This document shows positions 7,215 to 16,941 of a DNA stretch of 64,000 bases, piece by piece. The stretch lies in assembly GCA_019635775.1 (NCBI GenBank), contig JAHBYU010000012.1, forward strand, positions 62,001 to 126,000, written 5' to 3'. The DNA is from Rhizobiaceae bacterium. GTDB taxonomy: Bacteria; Pseudomonadota; Alphaproteobacteria; Rhizobiales; Rhizobiaceae. The notes under the pieces were generated by a model that saw only the letters and a list, made by a program, of their open reading frames with translations, was not told the DNA's origin and did not search any database. A program made the position numbers and the translations under genes. Each line of letters opens with the position of its first letter. Within the stretch, counting starts at the first letter, position 1.

Positions 7215-8015
7215 TCAGTCGCCGAAAAGCGAGGCCCTGCCGTTGTTTATCGCGTCAGCTTCCTCGGTAAACCGGTCGCTGCCCTGTGCGTGAAGGAAAA
7301 GCGGAGGAAGGACGGAAAGCGCCTTGTTGCTGCCCCGGATCGCCCTGACGACGATGCGTGTCGCGGGTCGGTCGGTCCGTGGGTGCAGCGCCTTTACCTC
7401 CTGCGCCCCGAAATACGGATGCATCCCCGAAAGGATCGCTTGCAGCGATTCCGGGCGTGCAATGACGGCGACGCCGCCACCGGGCCTGACGATCCATCCG
7501 GCGGTTCGCAGCCAGGACTGGAAAACGTCATGGTCGTCCATGACATGCGCGTAGCGGCGCAGCGCATCCGGCGAGGGACGGTCTCCCGGGCTGTTGAAGG
7601 GTGGATTCATGATTGCCCAGTCGAAGGAAAAGTCTGCAAGCCCGGCCGCTCGACGTGCGGCTTCGGGCAGCCTCACATCGGCTTCAAGCACCGAGCAGCG
7701 ACCAGCCAGCCGCCCGTTTTCTGCAAGGGAGAGTGAACGGCGCGCGAAATTGGCCATTTCCGGCGCGTTTTCAACCAGAAGCACACTCGCGCCGGGACAG
7801 CGCGACGCGACTGCCAGCCCGGCCGCGCCCGCACCCGCGCCCAGGTCGGCCAGTCGCCCGCGAAAGTCGCCCGGAACCGAGGCCGCCAGCATCATCGCAT
7901 CGGTGCCGGCACGGTGACCGCGGCGCGCAGGCTGAACCAGATGGAAGTCGCCTCGATGGAATGCGTCCACGGTGAAGCGATCGGTGTCTTCGCGTATCTG
8001 CGCCGGGCCGGACAT
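7215..8015 (-). CDS. Class I SAM methyltransferase (TrmN6-like)
   Basis: A 266-residue SAM-dependent methyltransferase. Motif I DLGAGAG is at 57-63, and the N6-adenine/amide-type catalytic motif NPPFN is at 137-141. The combination with an N-terminal HRAGTDAMMLAA segment matches the family of the tRNA(Val) A37 N6-methyltransferase (TrmN6/YfiC). The RNA target is inferred from family. I chose ATG 8015, 10 bases after the upstream DUF2007 stop; upstream in-frame residues would overlap that gene. Confidence 0.87.
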   Translation of the reverse strand: MSGPAQIREDTDRFTVDAFHRGDFHLVQPARRGHRAGTDAMMLAASVPGDFRGRLADLGAGAGAAGLAVASRCPGASVLLVENAPEMANFARRSLSLAENGRLAGRCSVLEADVRLPEAARRAAGLADFSFDWAIMNPPFNSPGDRPSPDALRRYAHVMDDHDVFQSWLRTAGWIVRPGGGVAVIARPESLQAILSGMHPYFGAQEVKALHPRTDRPATRIVVRAIRGSNKALSVLPPLFLHAQGSDRFTEEADAINNGRASLFGD

Positions 8016-8025
8016 CAGGAAAGGC

Positions 8026-8250
8026 TCAGCTTTTGCGGATTTCGTTGGCAATGCCCGCATCCGCGAGAATGCGATGCGCTTCCTCCAAGTCTTCGTCCAG
8101 CACGAGGACACGGCGCGGCAAAATACTGATGGAGCCGTCCAGAACGCTCATGTTCTGGTCGGCCACGATGGCGCCTATGCCGGCATCCTTGAGCAGCGCT
8201 TCCACGAAGGAGATCACAACCGCGTCATTGGTGCGCAAGAGTTCTTTCAT
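8026..8250 (-). CDS. DUF2007 family protein
   Basis: A 74-residue soluble protein matching DUF2007 (putative signal-transducing protein): a MKELLRTNDAVVISFVEALLKDAGI start, then ADQNMSVLDGSI and a final RVLVLDEDLEEAHRILADAGI. Its biochemical role is unknown. It is the first gene of the leftward run and is divergent from the polyprenyl synthase gene; the 182-base gap presumably holds both promoters, but I see no clear hexamers in it. Confidence 0.85.
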   Translation of the reverse strand: MKELLRTNDAVVISFVEALLKDAGIGAIVADQNMSVLDGSISILPRRVLVLDEDLEEAHRILADAGIANEIRKS

Positions 8251-8432
8251 GCAATGCAGAATCGCAGGTTGCACGGGCAATGTAAACGAGCGGCATGGCA
8301 GCCCATACAAAGCGCGCCAATTCGCCCCTTGCCGTCCTGTCCTGCATCGCCCTAGAATCCATCGATCATAAAGCTGCCGGCGACCGGTTCGGCAGTGAAG
8401 GGAATTTGGGCAGGCGAGGCACGGAGTTTCTG

Positions 8433-9449
8433 GTGGGCGTAGTAGTCAATCTGGAAGGCGGAAAGCGCGGATCTGCTTCGATCGCGGAGCTGATCGCCCT
8501 CACATCGGCCGACATGGGGCGGGTGAACGAATTGATCCTTTCCAAGGCCGGGTCGGATGTCGAGATGATCCCGGAGGTTGCCAACCACCTGATCTCGTCG
8601 GGCGGCAAGCGCTTGCGCCCCATGCTGACGCTGGCGGCTGCCCAGATGTTCGGTTATCGCGGTGAGGGTCACGTCAAGCTGGCCACGAGCGTGGAGTTCA
8701 TGCACACCGCCACGCTGCTGCACGACGACGTGGTTGACGAAAGCGACCTGAGACGCGGAAAGAAGACCGCGCGCATGATCTGGGGAAACCAGGCAAGCGT
8801 GCTGGTTGGCGACTTTCTGCTCGGTCAGGCTTTCCGCATGATGGTGGAGGTCGGATCGCTCGAAGCGCTCGACATCCTGTCCAGTGCGGCCTCTGTTATC
8901 GCCGAGGGCGAGGTGATGCAGCTTGCCGCGGCCAAGAATCTTGAGACGACCGAAGACGAGCACTTCGCTGTGATAAAGGCCAAGACGGCTGCGCTTTTCT
9001 CCGCTGCGGCGGAGGTGGGGCCGGTCATTGCAGGCGCCTCGCGCAACGACCGCGCAGCCCTTCGATCCTACGGAATGAATCTCGGACTGGCCTTCCAGCT
9101 CATCGACGATGCGCTTGATTATGGTGGCTCCAGCAAGGATCTGGGAAAGAATGTCGGTGACGATTTCCGCGAGGGCAAGGTCACACTGCCGGTGATTCTC
9201 GCCTATCGCAGGGGAACGCCGGCCGAACGCAAGTTCTGGAAGGCGACGATCGAGGAGAACCAGACCGATGACGCCGCGCTGGAGAAAGCCATCGGCCTGA
9301 TGACCAGGCATGGCGCCATTTCAGACACGATCGGGCGCGCGACCCATTTCGGCGGCATCGCGCGCGACGCGCTTGCTCCGCTCGACGAGACACCGCAAAA
9401 GGCCGCGCTGCTCGACGTCATCGATTTCTGCATAAGCCGTGTCGTTTGA
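8433..9449 (+). CDS. ispB: Polyprenyl diphosphate synthase (octaprenyl/decaprenyl type)
   Basis: A 338-residue trans-polyprenyl synthase that extends farnesyl diphosphate with isopentenyl diphosphate to make the quinone side chain. Both aspartate-rich metal motifs are present: DDVVDE at about 98 and DDALD at about 225. GGKRLRP is also present. Start: GTG at 8433 has GGAG six bases upstream, while the longer open frame reading back to 8295 lacks coding character. Chain length cannot be read from the sequence; ubiquinone-10 is usual in rhizobia. UbiA in this window would use its product. Confidence 0.93.
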   Translation: MGVVVNLEGGKRGSASIAELIALTSADMGRVNELILSKAGSDVEMIPEVANHLISSGGKRLRPMLTLAAAQMFGYRGEGHVKLATSVEFMHTATLLHDDVVDESDLRRGKKTARMIWGNQASVLVGDFLLGQAFRMMVEVGSLEALDILSSAASVIAEGEVMQLAAAKNLETTEDEHFAVIKAKTAALFSAAAEVGPVIAGASRNDRAALRSYGMNLGLAFQLIDDALDYGGSSKDLGKNVGDDFREGKVTLPVILAYRRGTPAERKFWKATIEENQTDDAALEKAIGLMTRHGAISDTIGRATHFGGIARDALAPLDETPQKAALLDVIDFCISRVV

Positions 9450-9503
9450 GGGTCGAGTTTGGGTGCATTCTTGGCTGGCTGACCGCTTTGTGAAGGCGGG
9501 CGG

Positions 9504-9544
9504 ATTGTCGGTTGACCCCAAAAAGGCCATGCTTGTCCGACAAT
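9504..9544. promoter_or_regulatory. 8-bp inverted repeat upstream of the TPR-LysM gene
   Basis: ATTGTCGG (9504-9511) and CCGACAAT (9537-9544) are perfect inverted copies around 25 bases. They lie 60-100 bases before the TPR-LysM start. A TTGACC hexamer (9512-9517) sits inside the spacer. This could be a repressor site over a promoter. Confidence 0.4.
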
Positions 9545-9604
9545 TCCGGGATAAATTCTAACGGTTTTGCGCCACCGTGGAACCGCCGCGCTGAAAGGAA
9601 AACG

Positions 9605-11641
9605 ATGCAGCTGAAATCTGGACGTTGGCTGGCCGGGCTGACCGCAGCGACCGCGCTGATGGTGTCGGTTTCGGCTCAGACGCTGTATGCGGCCCAGTCG
9701 CAGCCGGTCGAGGTCAATTCTTTCTCAGGCGCGTACCTTGCCGGACGCGTTGCCGAGGTCGACAACAACCTCTCGGACGCGATCGTTTACTACAAGAAGG
9801 CGCTCGCTTTCGCCCCCGACAACGATGCGCTACGCCAGAGCCTGATGCTGGCATTGCTGTCGGAGGGGCGCTTTGACGAAGCCCTGCCGCATGCCGAGAA
9901 GCTGAAATCCTCCCCTGAAGTCGAGCGACTGTCGAAGACAGCGCTCGCAATTGATGCTTTTCGCGAAAAGAAGTTCGACGTTGCGCAGTCCTGGCTGACA
10001 TTTGACGAGGAGTCTGATCTCGATGCGCTGATCGCCAAGGTCATGGTTGCCTGGGCAAAGCTTGGAAGCGGGGACAAGGACGGCGCTATCGAGACAATGG
10101 ACGACTTGTCCGGGCCCGACTGGTACGGGCTGTTCGCATCCTACGCCAAGGGGCTGATTGCGGAGCAGGCCGGCCTTTCCCAGAAGGCAGACGCGGCATA
10201 CCGTTCCGCGATGGACGCCGTTTCCGATGGGAGGGCCGCGCCCGACGCGTGGCTGCGCGCGGCGGAAGCCTACGCCGGTTTCCTGGCCCGGCAGGGCAAG
10301 AAAGATGCTGCCCTTGCCGTGCTCGAAAAGGCCGACGAGTTTGCTCCGGGCCGGCTTCCCATCGTGAGCCTGCGTGAACGCATCACAAAAGGCGAGAGTA
10401 TCGCGCCGATCGTGTCGACGCCCTCCGACGGCGCAAGCGAGCATCTGATGGTGCTGGCCAGTGCGCTCAATCGTGGCGGCGGGGAGCCGTTCGTGCGTCT
10501 CTACCTGCAACTGGCGCTGGCCTTGCGTCCCGACAGCGATCAGGTTCTCGTCCAACTCGCGGGCGTCGCGGAGCAGCAGCAGGATGCAGCGCGCGCCATC
10601 GAACTTTACGAGCGCGTTCCAGCTTCCTCGCCGCTGAAGCGCGTGTCCCAGCTCCAGCTTGGCCTCAACCTGGCCGACCTCGACCGACGCGACGAGGCGA
10701 TCTCCCAGCTGAAACAGCTTGTCGACGAGAATCCCGACGACATGCGCGGTTATCTGGCCCTCGGCGGCGTCTACGCGTCCAAGGAGGATTATGCCGATGC
10801 CGCCAAGGTCTACGACCGTGCGGTCGACCGTATTGAATCCAGGAAGTTCACGCTGCCGAAGGATCCGCGCGACGTTGCCAACTGGAACATCTACTACCAG
10901 CGCGGCATCGCCTATGAGCGTCTGAAGCAATGGCCAAAGGCCGAACCCAACTTCAAGAAGGCGCTCGAACTGTTCCCGAACCAGCCGCAGGTGATGAACT
11001 ATCTGGGCTACTCGTGGATCGACATGAACATGAACCTCGAAGAGGGCATGGATCTCATTCGCAAGGCAGTCGAGTTGCGCCCGAGCGACGGATACATCGT
11101 CGATTCTCTCGGATGGGCGCATTACCGCCTCGGCGAATATGACGAGGCCGTGCGCGAACTCGAGCGCGCCGTATCGCTCAAGCCAGACGATCCGGTGCTC
11201 AACGACCATCTCGGCGACGCCTACTGGCGCGTTGGCCGCAAGCTGGAGGCGACGTTCCAGTGGTCGCATGCCCGCGACATGAAGCCTGAGCCAGCCGTTC
11301 TGGCCGCGGTGGAAAAGAAGCTGAAGGAGGGGCTGCCGCCGGTGGATGACAAGGCTGTGGTGAGCCAGCCCGGAGTTGCGCCGCCGGAGCCTGCCGTTGA
11401 ACCAGCCCCTGTTGCTCCCGAACAGCGCTCCGAGGCCGGGCCCACTCCTTCTCCGGGCGTCACGGCAAAGCCTGCATCATACAAGGTGTCGCCGGGCCAG
11501 TCGCTCTGGTCGATCGCCGCCGACCAACTCGGCCGGGGCAGCCGCTACATCGAGATACTGAACCTCAATCCCCAATTGCAGGGCGACCCCGGCCGGCTGA
11601 TGCCTGGCCAGGAACTGACGCTTCCGCCTGCGGGCAACTGA
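9605..11641 (+). CDS. Secreted TPR protein with C-terminal LysM domain
   Basis: A 678-residue protein. A signal peptide (about 1-30, ending near TLYAAQ) precedes a long alpha-helical region of TPR units (clear ones: GAYLAGRVAEVDNNLSDAI; RGIAYERLKQWPKAEPNF; LGWAHYRLGEYDEAVREL). A Pro/Glu/Ala linker (about 580-620) follows, then a LysM domain (about 626-675) with SPGQSLWSIAADQLGRG and PGQELTLPP. It likely acts in the periplasm, with LysM binding peptidoglycan and TPRs binding protein partners. ATG 9605 has AAAGGA a few bases upstream. Its specific role is unknown. Confidence 0.85.
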   Translation: MQLKSGRWLAGLTAATALMVSVSAQTLYAAQSQPVEVNSFSGAYLAGRVAEVDNNLSDAIVYYKKALAFAPDNDALRQSLMLALLSEGRFDEALPHAEKLKSSPEVERLSKTALAIDAFREKKFDVAQSWLTFDEESDLDALIAKVMVAWAKLGSGDKDGAIETMDDLSGPDWYGLFASYAKGLIAEQAGLSQKADAAYRSAMDAVSDGRAAPDAWLRAAEAYAGFLARQGKKDAALAVLEKADEFAPGRLPIVSLRERITKGESIAPIVSTPSDGASEHLMVLASALNRGGGEPFVRLYLQLALALRPDSDQVLVQLAGVAEQQQDAARAIELYERVPASSPLKRVSQLQLGLNLADLDRRDEAISQLKQLVDENPDDMRGYLALGGVYASKEDYADAAKVYDRAVDRIESRKFTLPKDPRDVANWNIYYQRGIAYERLKQWPKAEPNFKKALELFPNQPQVMNYLGYSWIDMNMNLEEGMDLIRKAVELRPSDGYIVDSLGWAHYRLGEYDEAVRELERAVSLKPDDPVLNDHLGDAYWRVGRKLEATFQWSHARDMKPEPAVLAAVEKKLKEGLPPVDDKAVVSQPGVAPPEPAVEPAPVAPEQRSEAGPTPSPGVTAKPASYKVSPGQSLWSIAADQLGRGSRYIEILNLNPQLQGDPGRLMPGQELTLPPAGN

Positions 11642-11717
11642 AAACCCATGCGCTTGACGGTCTGACGGGGGGGCACTAGGACGGGCGGCATAGCGTTCCG
11701 ACCCGTCCGAGGTTTCC

Positions 11718-12662
11718 TTGTCCGTCGATCTTCCCGCCCATATGCGCCCGCAGAATTCGTTTCAGGGGCTTATCCTGACGCTTCACAACTATTGGGCGGA
11801 ACGGGGCTGCATCATCCTCCAGCCATACGACATGGAGGTCGGCGCAGGCACTTTCCATCCTGCGACCACCTTGCGCGCACTCGGCCCGCGCCGCTGGAAT
11901 GCCGCCTACGTGCAACCCTCACGCAGGCCGAAGGACGGTCGCTACGGCGAAAACCCCAACCGTCTCCAGCATTATTACCAGTATCAGGTGATCCTGAAGC
12001 CCAATCCGCCGAACCTGCAGGAGCTTTATCTCGGCTCGCTGGAGGCGATCGGCATCGACCCGCTGCTGCACGATATCCGCTTCGTCGAGGATGACTGGGA
12101 AAGCCCGACGCTTGGCGCCTGGGGCTTGGGCTGGGAGTGCTGGTGCGATGGCATGGAAGTTTCGCAGTTCACCTATTTCCAGCAGGTCTGCGGCATCGAA
12201 TGCGCGCCCGTATCCGGTGAACTCACCTACGGCCTTGAGCGGCTTGCCATGTATGTGCAAGGCGTGGACAACGTCTACGACCTGAATTTCAACGGGCTGG
12301 AAGGCGCCGACAAGGTGACCTATGGCGAGGTATTCCTGCAGGCCGAGCAGGAATATTCGCGCCACAACTTCGAATATGCCGACACGGCGATGCTGCTGCG
12401 CCACTTCGACGACGCCGAAAAGGAATGCAAGGCGTTGCTCGACGCCGGCGCGAAGGCCGGCGAAGGCGGTGCGCACCGGATGGTGCTGCCGGCCTACGAC
12501 CAGGCCATCAAGGCGTCGCACGTCTTCAACCTGCTCGATGCACGCGGCGTCATCTCGGTGACAGAGCGCCAGAGCTACATCCTGCGCGTCCGTAACCTTG
12601 CAAAGGCCTGCGGCGAGGCTTTCCTGCTGACGGACGCCGGCGGGTTTTCGGCCGCCGCCTAG
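11718..12662 (+). CDS. glyQ: Glycyl-tRNA synthetase alpha subunit
   Basis: A 314-residue catalytic subunit of the bacterial heterotetrameric glycyl-tRNA synthetase. Family blocks are intact: [60 protein letters not shown] and [13 protein letters not shown]. Start is TTG at 11718 with CGAGG five bases upstream; an in-frame ATG at 11742 would lose eight residues. The glyS partner follows after about 300 bases that hold a small convergent gene. The stop codon overlaps that gene's stop. Confidence 0.97.
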   Translation: MSVDLPAHMRPQNSFQGLILTLHNYWAERGCIILQPYDMEVGAGTFHPATTLRALGPRRWNAAYVQPSRRPKDGRYGENPNRLQHYYQYQVILKPNPPNLQELYLGSLEAIGIDPLLHDIRFVEDDWESPTLGAWGLGWECWCDGMEVSQFTYFQQVCGIECAPVSGELTYGLERLAMYVQGVDNVYDLNFNGLEGADKVTYGEVFLQAEQEYSRHNFEYADTAMLLRHFDDAEKECKALLDAGAKAGEGGAHRMVLPAYDQAIKASHVFNLLDARGVISVTERQSYILRVRNLAKACGEAFLLTDAGGFSAAA

Positions 12663-12835
12663 CGGTTGGTCCAGGCAATCGCCTGCGTCGCGGGCTTGGC
12701 AGGTTCGGCGAAAACCTCCAGCGTCTGCAACGCCTTTCGCGTTCCGGGCATGCCGGTGACGCCCGCCGGGTGGAATTGCGCTGCAAAGCAGATGGCGAGC
12801 GCTGCGATCTGGATGGTGGCGGATATCGTTTTCAT
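12659..12835 (-). CDS. Putative small secreted peptide, 58 aa
   Basis: A 58-residue product beginning [20 protein letters not shown], a plausible signal peptide, followed by a short mature part of about 35 residues with no recognised domain. The ATG at 12835 has AAGGAAGG within 10-16 bases upstream. Its TAG stop (12659-12661) overlaps the convergent glyQ stop by two bases. It fills most of the glyQ-glyS gap. Coding status is likely but unproven. Confidence 0.5.
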   Translation of the reverse strand: MKTISATIQIAALAICFAAQFHPAGVTGMPGTRKALQTLEVFAEPAKPATQAIAWTNR

Positions 12836-12966
12836 GGCCTTTAGCCTTCCTTTCGATATCCTTTTGTCGCTGGATGATCGCAAAAGGTTCACGCAAGCCT
12901 GCCGGGCGGGTGACAGGTAGCGGATGACTTGCTATTCCCGCGCATCTTTCGCTTACGAGACCCCAA

Positions 12967-15264
12967 ATGCCCGACCTTCTGCTTGAACTTCGCTCGGAAG
13001 AAATACCCGCCCGCATGCAGCGGAAGGCGGCCGGCGATCTCAGGAAGATGGTCACGGATGGTCTGGTCGAGGCCGGCCTGACCTACGAGGCGGCACGCGA
13101 ATACTGGACGCCGCGCCGCCTGGTTCTCGACCTGCGCGGCCTGACGGCCCGCTCGAAGGACGTGCATGAGGAAATCAAGGGCCCGTCCACCAAGGCCCCG
13201 CCGCAGGCTGTCGAGGGCTTCCTGCGCAAGGCGGGCCTGTCCGATGTCAGCCAGGCCCACGTGCATTCCGACCCGAAGAAGGGCGATTTCTACGTTGCTC
13301 ATATCTCCAGGCCGGGTCGGGCGGCGGAAGAAATCATCGCCGACCTGATGCCCGGGGTCATAAGGACGTTCCCGTGGCCGAAATCGATGCGCTGGGGGCA
13401 GGCTTCGGCGAAACCGGGCAGCCTGCGCTGGGTCCGTCCGCTGCAGTCCATCGTCTGCACCTTCGGACCTGAGACGGAGGAGCCCGTGGTGGTCGACTTC
13501 GAGATCGATGGCATCCGCTCTGGCAACGTCACCTACGGGCATCGCTTCCATGCGCCGGGGCCGATCACGGTCAGGCGCTTTGACGACTATGTCGCGAAGC
13601 TTGATGCGGCGAAGGTCGTTGTCGATGCCGACCGTCGCAAGGAGATCATTCTGACCGAGGCTCAGAACCTTGCCTTTGCCAGCGGGCTTGACCTTGTCGA
13701 GGACGAAGGCTTGCTTGAGGAAGTTTCAGGGCTGGTCGAATGGCCGGTCGTCCTGCTCGGCGCGTTCGAGGAAGACTTCCTGTCTATTCCTCCCGAGGTC
13801 ATCCGTCTCACCATCCGCGCCAATCAGAAGTGCTTCGTCACCCGCCCGCAGGGCCGGGAGGACGTCCTGTCCAACCGCTTTGTCGTCACCTCCAACATCG
13901 AGGCCAAGGACCACGGCAAGGAGATCGCGCACGGCAACGGCAAGGTGGTCCGTGCGCGCCTGTCCGACGCGCTCTATTTCTGGAAGACCGATCAGGCCGA
14001 TCTGCCGGACCTCGATATGCTGAGCGCATCGGCGGAAAAGTTTGGGCTGGACCTCAAGAAGCCGCTCGACCAGCGCATGGCCCGTCTCGACAGGCTCGGC
14101 GTCACCTTCCATGCCAAGCTCGGCACGCAGGGCGAGCGCGTCGCGCGCATTGCGCGGCTGGCGGAAGAACTTGCCCCGCTCGTTGGCGCCGATCCGGCTC
14201 TGGCGCGCCGTGCCGCGGTCCTCGCCAAGGCCGATCTGCAGACAGAGGTGGTCGGCGAGTTTCCCGAATTGCAAGGCCTGATGGGCCGCAAATACGCTTT
14301 GCTGCAGGGCGAGAACCCCTCTGTTGCCGCTGCGCTTGAGGAACATTACAAGCCGCAGGGTCCGTCCGACCGGGTGCCCACCGATCCGGTTTCGGTGGCG
14401 GTGGCGCTCGCCGACAAGCTGGATACGCTGACAGGCTTCTGGGCCATCGACGAAAAGCCGACCGGCTCGAAGGATCCCTATGCGCTCAGGAGAGCTGCGC
14501 TGGGCTTGATCCGGATCGTGCTGGAGAATGGACTGAATTTTTCCATCGATCCCATCAATGACGTCCAAGTGCTTCGCCATCAGATCGGTGCGTCTCCGGT
14601 CGCGCCGGAAAAGCTTGGTCCGATATTGTCTTCAGCCGTCAGGGGAGGGCTGTTTAGCCAGGACACTCGCGCGCTGGTCGCCAAGGCGAAGGCAGATCCA
14701 CCCCGGTGGCTCAACTTGATCGAAGAGCACGATCCGTCAGTCAGTGACGACTTGCGTACGTTTCTTCAGGATCGCCTGAAGGTTTACCTTCGCGACAACG
14801 GCGTAAGCCACGATACTATCGATGCGGCGATTACGCCTGAGAGCTGTAACCTCCTCACCATCGTGCGCCGCGTCGAGGCGCTGGGCTCCTTCCTCGACAG
14901 CGAGGACGGCAGGAACCTGCTCGCCGGAACCAAGCGCGCGGCCAACATTCTCGCCGCCGAGGAGAAGAAGGGAACGGCAATCGCCGAGGCCGTCGATCCC
15001 GCGCTTTTCCGCGACGAGGCCGAGAAAAACCTTGATGCAGCGGTGAATCAGGCTGAGAAGGAAGCCGGCCAAGCGATTCAGAATGAAGACTTTTCGGCCG
15101 CCATGCGTGCGCTTAGCGCGTTGCGTGAACCGGTTGATTCATTCTTTGAGCGCGTTCTCGTAAATGATGAGGATCAGGCGGTGCGCGCCAACCGTCTGGC
15201 CTTGCTTTCGCGCATACGCGCCGCCACCGGGCAGGTCGCGGATTTCTCGAAGATTGCCGGATAG
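12967..15264 (+). CDS. glyS: Glycyl-tRNA synthetase beta subunit
   Basis: A 765-residue beta subunit, which binds the tRNA acceptor and anticodon arms and completes the alpha2beta2 enzyme. It starts [18 protein letters not shown], the family signature, and contains the [14 protein letters not shown] and [17 protein letters not shown] blocks. The C-terminal ~120 residues form the anticodon-binding-like helical domain ([24 protein letters not shown]). Length is at the upper end of the family, as in other rhizobia. It is convergent with the repeat-protein gene after 10 bases. Confidence 0.97.
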   Translation: MPDLLLELRSEEIPARMQRKAAGDLRKMVTDGLVEAGLTYEAAREYWTPRRLVLDLRGLTARSKDVHEEIKGPSTKAPPQAVEGFLRKAGLSDVSQAHVHSDPKKGDFYVAHISRPGRAAEEIIADLMPGVIRTFPWPKSMRWGQASAKPGSLRWVRPLQSIVCTFGPETEEPVVVDFEIDGIRSGNVTYGHRFHAPGPITVRRFDDYVAKLDAAKVVVDADRRKEIILTEAQNLAFASGLDLVEDEGLLEEVSGLVEWPVVLLGAFEEDFLSIPPEVIRLTIRANQKCFVTRPQGREDVLSNRFVVTSNIEAKDHGKEIAHGNGKVVRARLSDALYFWKTDQADLPDLDMLSASAEKFGLDLKKPLDQRMARLDRLGVTFHAKLGTQGERVARIARLAEELAPLVGADPALARRAAVLAKADLQTEVVGEFPELQGLMGRKYALLQGENPSVAAALEEHYKPQGPSDRVPTDPVSVAVALADKLDTLTGFWAIDEKPTGSKDPYALRRAALGLIRIVLENGLNFSIDPINDVQVLRHQIGASPVAPEKLGPILSSAVRGGLFSQDTRALVAKAKADPPRWLNLIEEHDPSVSDDLRTFLQDRLKVYLRDNGVSHDTIDAAITPESCNLLTIVRRVEALGSFLDSEDGRNLLAGTKRAANILAAEEKKGTAIAEAVDPALFRDEAEKNLDAAVNQAEKEAGQAIQNEDFSAAMRALSALREPVDSFFERVLVNDEDQAVRANRLALLSRIRAATGQVADFSKIAG

Positions 15265-15274
15265 CAGCGCCGGA

Positions 15275-15805
15275 TCAGGAGCCGGGCGCAGGCGCCTGTG
15301 CGCCCGGGTCCGGCTGCAAAGAGCCCGTCGCGCCCTTCGCTTTTTCCTGCGCCAACCGCTCGGCCTGCCGCTTCAGCGCCTTTCGCTTCGCTGGCGTACC
15401 CTTGTCGTTCGGGTCAAGCAGCGGAACTCGCTGTTGCGCCGGTGCCGACGCCTGTGCCGGGCGCGGGTCGGCGGGGCCGATCTCGCCGGCACGGATGACA
15501 ATTGGCACCGGGCCACCCGCTCCCGAGGGAGTGGCGGCGACAGTTTCCCCCGCCGGCTCCGGTTCTCCCAGCGCGATGATCGATGGCGTGTGCCCAGGCT
15601 GCACGTCGGGCAGCCGCAGAATGGATGGGGTCGCGCCGGGGGGCGCGGGCGTTGCCGCAACGATGGAGGGGTCTATGGCATGCGCCTCGCCCAACGTGAC
15701 GATCGATGGCCATGTGGTGCTCGGCGCGAGCGCGACGATGGAAGAAGCGCAGGCTTCCGTCGCGGCAAGGGCCGCAATCGCGCTGACGGCACTCAGGATA
15801 CGCAT
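15275..15805 (-). CDS. Secreted protein with PSIV-type short repeats
   Basis: A 176-residue protein of no family I can name. A signal peptide (about 1-20, ending ACA) is followed by degenerate 12-14-residue units led by SIV/SIL/SII: residues 22 (SIVALAP), 34 (SIVTLGE), 47 (SIVAATP), 61 (SILRLPD), 75 (SIIALGE) and 101 (PIVIRAGE). The C-terminal third is proline- and alanine-rich with a basic helix (KRKALKRQAERLAQEKAK). The ATG has GGGAG about nine bases upstream. It is divergent from tsaC. The pattern suggests a low-complexity exported surface or periplasmic protein. Confidence 0.72.
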   Translation of the reverse strand: MRILSAVSAIAALAATEACASSIVALAPSTTWPSIVTLGEAHAIDPSIVAATPAPPGATPSILRLPDVQPGHTPSIIALGEPEPAGETVAATPSGAGGPVPIVIRAGEIGPADPRPAQASAPAQQRVPLLDPNDKGTPAKRKALKRQAERLAQEKAKGATGSLQPDPGAQAPAPGS

Positions 15806-15979
15806 GAACGATACTCCCGGAAATCGACAAGCCGGAACAGGCCGATCCTGCCATCTGGCTGGTTTGCGGCCGATTGCCGTAAACATTAGCATTTGAGCGA
15901 TTAACAAAATGGTGATGCGCTTGTTGCGGCTTTTGTTGCCGCGCGGTAGCAACCAGAGAGCAAAATCCGGGGCATCTCC

Positions 15980-16936
15980 GTGGCCGAAATCCTGAAAACT
16001 GTTGAAGCGATGGATCGGGCGCTGGCGCTGCTGGAGGCTGGCCAAGTCGTCGCGATCCCGACCGAGACCGTCTATGGCCTTGCCGGCGACGCCACCAATG
16101 GCGAGGCCGTCGCGCGCATTTTCGAGGCCAAGGGCCGCCCCCGTTTCAATCCGCTCATCGCGCATGTGTCCGGTAAGGTCATGGCCTCGGAGATTGCCGT
16201 CCTCGATCCGCTCTCGGAGAAGCTGGCGCAGGCCTTCTGGCCGGGCCCGCTGACAATTGTCCTGCCTTTGCTGCCCGATGCGCCCATCCATCCGCTGGTC
16301 ACGGCGGGCCTGAGCACGATCGCGCTGCGCATGCCGCAGGGCTTTGCCGCGCAACTGATCGCCCGGCTGGGGCGCCCGCTGGCCGCCCCAAGCGCAAACT
16401 CCTCCGGCAAGATCAGCGCAACCAGCGCAGCCGCGGTCGAGGCGGATCTGGGAGCGCGGATTCCGCTTATCGTGGATGGCGGCCGGACCGAGGTCGGTGT
16501 CGAATCGACGATCGTGAAGGTGGAAGGCGAGACTCTGCGCCTGTTGCGTCCGGGCGGGATCGCTGCGGAGGTCATCGAGGCGGTTTCCGGCCAGTCACTT
16601 GTGCGGACGGGCGGTGCCATGGTCGAGGCTCCAGGCATGTTGGCCTCCCACTACGCTCCGGGCACTGCCCTGCGCCTGGAAGCCACCGCCGTGATGCCCG
16701 GCGAGGCGTTGCTTGCCTTCGGCTCGATCAGGGCGCTCGGCAGCGACCAGGCCCTTTCCATCCTGAACCTCTCGCCGTCGGGCAACATGCGCGAGGCGGC
16801 CGCCAACCTCTTCGCGCACATGCAGGCGCTCGACCGTACAGGCGCCGCAACCATAGCCGTCGAGCCGATACCGTCGACCGGGCTCGGCGAAGCCATCAAC
16901 GACCGGCTGCGCCGCGCAGCGGCGCCGAGGTCATAA
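15980..16936 (+). CDS. tsaC: L-threonylcarbamoyladenylate synthase (Sua5 type)
   Basis: A 318-residue enzyme that makes threonylcarbamoyl-AMP from threonine, bicarbonate and ATP for t6A37 tRNA modification. The YrdC domain fills about residues 10-190 (PTETVYGLAGDA, KGRPRFNPLIAHV, APSANSSGKISATSA). The C-terminal extension with the SHYAPGT motif marks the longer Sua5 form rather than short TsaC. Start is GTG at 15980. It is followed after five bases by the FAD-linked dehydrogenase, so the two are probably co-transcribed. Confidence 0.94.
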   Translation: MAEILKTVEAMDRALALLEAGQVVAIPTETVYGLAGDATNGEAVARIFEAKGRPRFNPLIAHVSGKVMASEIAVLDPLSEKLAQAFWPGPLTIVLPLLPDAPIHPLVTAGLSTIALRMPQGFAAQLIARLGRPLAAPSANSSGKISATSAAAVEADLGARIPLIVDGGRTEVGVESTIVKVEGETLRLLRPGGIAAEVIEAVSGQSLVRTGGAMVEAPGMLASHYAPGTALRLEATAVMPGEALLAFGSIRALGSDQALSILNLSPSGNMREAAANLFAHMQALDRTGAATIAVEPIPSTGLGEAINDRLRRAAAPRS

Positions 16937-16941
16937 GCGTC

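Noticed and set aside
9830-11269. A 479-codon minus-strand frame opposite the TPR-LysM gene
   Set aside because: Shadow of the TPR repeats; no ribosome binding site or domain.
15267-15289. GCGCCGG/CCGGGCGC pairing between glyS and the repeat-protein gene
   Set aside because: Bulged short stem without T-run; within normal GC-rich background.
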